Shown one piece after another: positions 61,056 to 64,000 of a stretch of 64,000 bases of DNA. This DNA comes from Meiothermus sp. Lineage in GTDB: Bacteria > Deinococcota > Deinococci > Deinococcales > Thermaceae. The notes beneath the pieces were generated by a model that was given only the letters and a program-made list of their open reading frames with translations, ran no database searches and was not told the DNA's origin. Positions within the stretch are counted from its first letter, which is position 1; the number at the start of each line of letters is the position of its first letter. The stretch is taken from positions 221,501-285,500 of the forward strand of contig NZ_BPIK01000001.1 of NCBI RefSeq assembly GCF_026004075.1. The letters run 5' to 3'. The translations under genes and the position numbers were made by a program.

Positions 61056-62588
61056 ATGCCGGACTTCGATGTGGCGGTGGTGGGGGCGGGGCACAACGCC
61101 CTGGTAACGGCGGCGTATCTGGCTCAGGCCGGGTACAGGGTGGGGGTCTTCGAGCGGCGCAGGGTGCCGGGCGGGGCGGTCTCGACCATTGATTACGAGG
61201 GCTTCCGCTTCGACCTGGGGGGCAGCGCGCACATTCTGATCCGCCTGACGCCCATTGTGGACGAGCTGGAACTGCACAAGTACGGGCTGGAGTACCTCGA
61301 GCTCGACCCCCTTTTTCACGCTTCGGATGCGCGCGAAAGCTGGTTCGTCTGGCGCGACCCCGAGCGCACCGCCGCCGAGCTGGACGAGCGCTACCCAGGC
61401 CAGGGCCAGGCCTACCGCCGCTTCATGCGCGACTGGCTGCCCTTTGCCCAGGCCGTCAAAGAAGCCTTCCTGGCCTCGCCCAGCCCGCTCAACCTGGGGC
61501 GCAAGATGATCTGGGGGGCCGGGTTCGGGCGCGAGTGGCAGAAGCGCCTGCCGCAGATCTTGCGGCCTTACGGCGATGTGGCGCGGGAATACTTCAGCGA
61601 GGAGCGGGTGCGAGCCCCCCTGGTCTGGATGGCCGCGCAGTCCGGGCCGCCGCCCTCCGACCCGTTGTCCTCGCCCTTTTTGCTGTGGCACCCGCTCTAC
61701 CACGTGGGCGGGGTGGCCCGGCCCCGGGGGGGCTCCGGGGGGCTCTCGCTGGCGCTGGTGCGCGCGATAGAAGCCAAAGGGGGGAAGGTGCACCTGGATA
61801 GCCCGGTGGCCGGGATTGTGCTCGAGGGCCGGCGGGCGGTGGGCCTGCGCCTGGAGGACGGACAAAGCGTGGGCGCTCGAGCGGTGGTGGCCGGGGCGCA
61901 CATCCAGAAAACCCTGGCCATGCTGCCCGCCGACCAGACCCCCGAGGTAGCCAGAGGGCTGCGGGTGGGCAACGGCTTCGGCCTGGTGCTGCGGCTGGGG
62001 CTCTCGGAGAAGCTCCGCTACCAGACCCACCCCGGCCCCGAGGCCCGTATCGGCCTGGGCCTCCTCATCACCGACGAGCTGCAACTCAGCCGGGCCTACG
62101 GCGACTACCTGGCGGGCGAGCCCACCCGCGACCCCCCGCTCATCGCCATGAGCTTCAGCGCAGTGGACGAGACCCTGGCCCCACCGGGGGGCGAGACCCT
62201 GTGGCTGTGGGCGCAGTACTACCCCCATAAGCTGGCCTCGGGGACGTGGGAAACCCGCGCCATGGAGGCCCGGGAGGGGGTGATTCGGAGCTTCGAGCGC
62301 TTCGACCCGGATATTCGCCGCAAGATTGTGGCCGAACTGGTGCAGACCCCGCTCTGGCTCGAGCAGGAGTTTGCCATGCCGGCGGGGAATGTGATGCACC
62401 TCGAGATGACCCCCGACCAGATGTTCATGTTCCGTCCCTGGCTGGGGGCCCACGAGTACAGGTTTCCGGGGCTAAAAGGCCTCTACCTGACCGGGGCCAG
62501 CACCCATCCCGGCGGGGGCATCATGGGCGCGAGCGGGCGGAATGCCGCAAGGGTGTTGCTCGGGGACTTGAGCCGCAACCGGGTATAA
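61056..62588 (+). CDS. FAD-dependent carotenoid oxidoreductase, CrtO/CrtI type
   Basis: A 510-aa enzyme: dinucleotide-binding [30 protein letters not shown] with PGGAVST, a central domain and the C-terminal [24 protein letters not shown]. The [14 protein letters not shown] start is that of CrtO-type beta-carotene ketolases more than of short phytoene desaturases, but these families overlap and it could desaturate. ATG 61056 follows a TATCAT box (61041-61046) by nine bases, again a short-leader promoter of its own. Works on carotenoids at the membrane. Confidence 0.85.
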   Translation: MPDFDVAVVGAGHNALVTAAYLAQAGYRVGVFERRRVPGGAVSTIDYEGFRFDLGGSAHILIRLTPIVDELELHKYGLEYLELDPLFHASDARESWFVWRDPERTAAELDERYPGQGQAYRRFMRDWLPFAQAVKEAFLASPSPLNLGRKMIWGAGFGREWQKRLPQILRPYGDVAREYFSEERVRAPLVWMAAQSGPPPSDPLSSPFLLWHPLYHVGGVARPRGGSGGLSLALVRAIEAKGGKVHLDSPVAGIVLEGRRAVGLRLEDGQSVGARAVVAGAHIQKTLAMLPADQTPEVARGLRVGNGFGLVLRLGLSEKLRYQTHPGPEARIGLGLLITDELQLSRAYGDYLAGEPTRDPPLIAMSFSAVDETLAPPGGETLWLWAQYYPHKLASGTWETRAMEAREGVIRSFERFDPDIRRKIVAELVQTPLWLEQEFAMPAGNVMHLEMTPDQMFMFRPWLGAHEYRFPGLKGLYLTGASTHPGGGIMGASGRNAARVLLGDLSRNRV

Positions 62589-62708
62589 GTTTTACAGGCC
62601 TCTGCCGTGTATATAGCGCATTAGAAGGATGCACGGTGAGGGTTGTGTGTGTCCGCTTTGTAACCCTGGCTAGCCAGGGTTGGGCGTGGCGGCGTAGCCT
62701 GTTACCAG

Positions 62709-63902
62709 GTGAACGCGGCTTACGACTACGACTACATCATTGTTGGGGCCGGGGCGGCGGGCCTGAGCCTGGCCTACCATCTGGTGCAGGCGGGCCTGCA
62801 GGACAAGCGCATCCTGCTGCTCGAGCGGGCCCCCAAAACCCTCAACGACCGCACCTGGTGCTTCTGGGAGGTGGGGGAGGGCCCCTTCGAGCCGGTGGTC
62901 TTCCGCCGGTGGGATCGCATCTGGTTTTATGGGGAAGGCCTCTCGGAGCGGCTCGAGATCGCGCCCTATGCCTACAAGATGATCCGCGGCCTGGATTTTT
63001 ATAACTTCATGCACCGCTGGATGGCAGAGCAGCCCAACATCCGCCTGCACTACGGGGAAGTCACCCGCCTCGAGGAGGCCCCGCAAGGGGTGCGGGTCGA
63101 GGCGGGTGGGCAGGTGTTCGTGGGCCGCTGGGCCTTTAGCAGCCTGTACCAGCCCGCGCCCCGGCAACCCGGCTACCACTACCTGTTGCAGCACTTCAAG
63201 GGCTGGGTGGTGCGAACCCCCCGGCCGGCCTTCGATACCGGGGCCGCGACCTTTATGGACTTTCGGGTTCCCCAGGAGGGCGCGGTGCGTTTTGCCTATG
63301 TCCTGCCCTTCGATGCCCGGACGGCGCTGGTGGAGTACACCCTCTTCTCGCCCGAGCTGCTGCCCCCGGACGCCTACGATGCCGGGCTGCGGGCCTACCT
63401 CGAGGGCCCGCTGGGCCTGGCGCAGTACGAGGTGCTCGAGACCGAGTTCGGCGTCATCCCCATGACCGACGCGCCCTTTGCCCGCCGGCCAAGCCCCCAC
63501 GTCATGAATATCGGCACCGCCGGAGGCTGTACCAAGGCCTCTACCGGCTACACCTTCCGGCGCATCCAGCAGCAGTCGCGCCGCATTGCCGAAGCCCTTG
63601 CCCAGACCGGCCAGCCCTTCTTCCCAGAGCCGGCCTTCAACCGGCACGCCTACATGGACAGCGTGCTCCTGAACGTGCTGGCGCACCGCCGTAGTCCGGG
63701 TAAACAGGTTTTCAGCGACCTGTTCCGCAAAAACCCCCCCCAGCGGGTGCTGCGCTTTCTGGACGAAGAAACCAGCCTGCTGGAAGATTTGCAGATTATG
63801 TCCAGTGTGGATATTCCGGCGTTTCTGAGGGCTACGCTGGCGGTGGGAAGGTCGCGCTGGCCCCTGACGAAGTCGGGCCGAATGGAGCCCAGGCGAGGGT
63901 AG
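62709..63902 (+). CDS. crtY: lycopene cyclase (CrtY type)
   Basis: A 397-aa flavoprotein-like cyclase that closes the end ring of lycopene. Landmarks: YIIVGAGAAGLSLAYHLVQAG, NDRTWCFWE, the FAYVLPFDARTALVEYT segment with the cyclase-type Glu, and GTAGGCTKASTGYTFRRIQ, all usual for CrtY-type beta-cyclases. I start it at GTG 62709; no ribosome site is evident, consistent with a short leader. The next open frame begins two bases after its stop, so it heads a further gene or operon. Confidence 0.9.
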   Translation: MNAAYDYDYIIVGAGAAGLSLAYHLVQAGLQDKRILLLERAPKTLNDRTWCFWEVGEGPFEPVVFRRWDRIWFYGEGLSERLEIAPYAYKMIRGLDFYNFMHRWMAEQPNIRLHYGEVTRLEEAPQGVRVEAGGQVFVGRWAFSSLYQPAPRQPGYHYLLQHFKGWVVRTPRPAFDTGAATFMDFRVPQEGAVRFAYVLPFDARTALVEYTLFSPELLPPDAYDAGLRAYLEGPLGLAQYEVLETEFGVIPMTDAPFARRPSPHVMNIGTAGGCTKASTGYTFRRIQQQSRRIAEALAQTGQPFFPEPAFNRHAYMDSVLLNVLAHRRSPGKQVFSDLFRKNPPQRVLRFLDEETSLLEDLQIMSSVDIPAFLRATLAVGRSRWPLTKSGRMEPRRG

Positions 63903-63904
63903 CG

Positions 63905-64000
63905 GTGGACTTGCTGATAACCACGTTGTTGGCTGTTTTGCTCGCGGCTGTTGGGCTCTTCTGGGCACGGCGCGCGGGGTTCGCTGCGGCGGCAGGCCCG
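63905..64000 (+). CDS. partial gene at the window edge with N-terminal membrane helix
   Basis: From GTG 63905 the frame is open to the end of the window: MDLLITTLLAVLLAAVGLFW followed by ARRAGF. A hydrophobic start of this kind suits a membrane or membrane-tethered protein, and position two bases after crtY suggests a carotenoid-tailoring enzyme such as a glycosyl- or acyltransferase. Only 32 residues are visible, so no family can be given. Confidence 0.5.
   Translation, partial: MDLLITTLLAVLLAAVGLFWARRAGFAAAAGP

Noticed and set aside
61005-62453. Long open frame on the minus strand opposite the CrtO-type gene
   Set aside because: Its translation is rich in Gly, His, Gln and Pro with no domain, as expected from the antisense of a GC-rich gene; the plus strand encodes a clear oxidoreductase.

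Overview
The window looks like chromosomal DNA of a Thermaceae bacterium, most likely a Meiothermus-type organism. It is GC-rich with very frequent ctcgag (Leu-Glu) codon pairs. It carries a light-responsive LitR/CarH plus LdrP-type regulator pair next to carotenoid genes, several promoters whose -10 box lies only a few bases before the start codon, and glycogen genes. Genus is inferred from gene content and style; no rRNA or tRNA gene is visible.

Layout. (1) 17-1551: D-alanine-D-alanine ligase and a small membrane protein. (2) 1594-18976: the most unusual region. A C39-peptidase ABC exporter, a HlyD adaptor and a LuxR-type regulator (one operon) lead into an array of five cassettes. Each cassette has the same plan: a scrap of the 3' end of the luxR-type gene (the real gene in cassette A), a nearly invariant 53-54 aa double-glycine peptide, a second double-glycine peptide that differs completely between cassettes, and a membrane or secreted protease gene (four CPBP proteins, two S41 proteins). 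Hairpins usually sit between the variable peptide and the protease gene. Two insertion sequences interrupt the array, two of its peptide genes are broken, and a large SARP/MalT-like regulator closes it. I read it as a modular bacteriocin/immunity array served by one exporter. (3) 19035-27454: glycogen synthesis (glgC, glgA) with a SagB-type oxidoreductase and a GGCT-like gene, then a Lon-like protease, another S41 protease and an acyltransferase.

(4) 27486-56054: a large surface-polysaccharide locus. The minus-strand part holds WbpA/B/E/D-type enzymes for a UDP-2,3-diacetamido-glucuronate sugar, two asparagine-synthase-type amidotransferases, two glycosyltransferases, a beta-helix lipoprotein and a Wzz-like protein. 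The plus-strand part has a Wzx flippase, Wzy/ligase, GT4, a deacetylase-fold protein, a Big2/propeller lipoprotein, a second aminotransferase, a membrane-anchored epimerase, a galactose-oxidase-like lipoprotein and a WecA-type initiating transferase. A second beta-helix lipoprotein gene shares a 401-bp block that is almost identical to the first.

(5) 56057-64000: regulation and carotenoids. litR/carH, ldrP and an SDR gene run leftward; a methyltransferase, crtB, a RelBE-type pair with a perfect operator palindrome, a CrtO-type oxidoreductase and a lycopene cyclase run rightward. The window ends inside the next gene.
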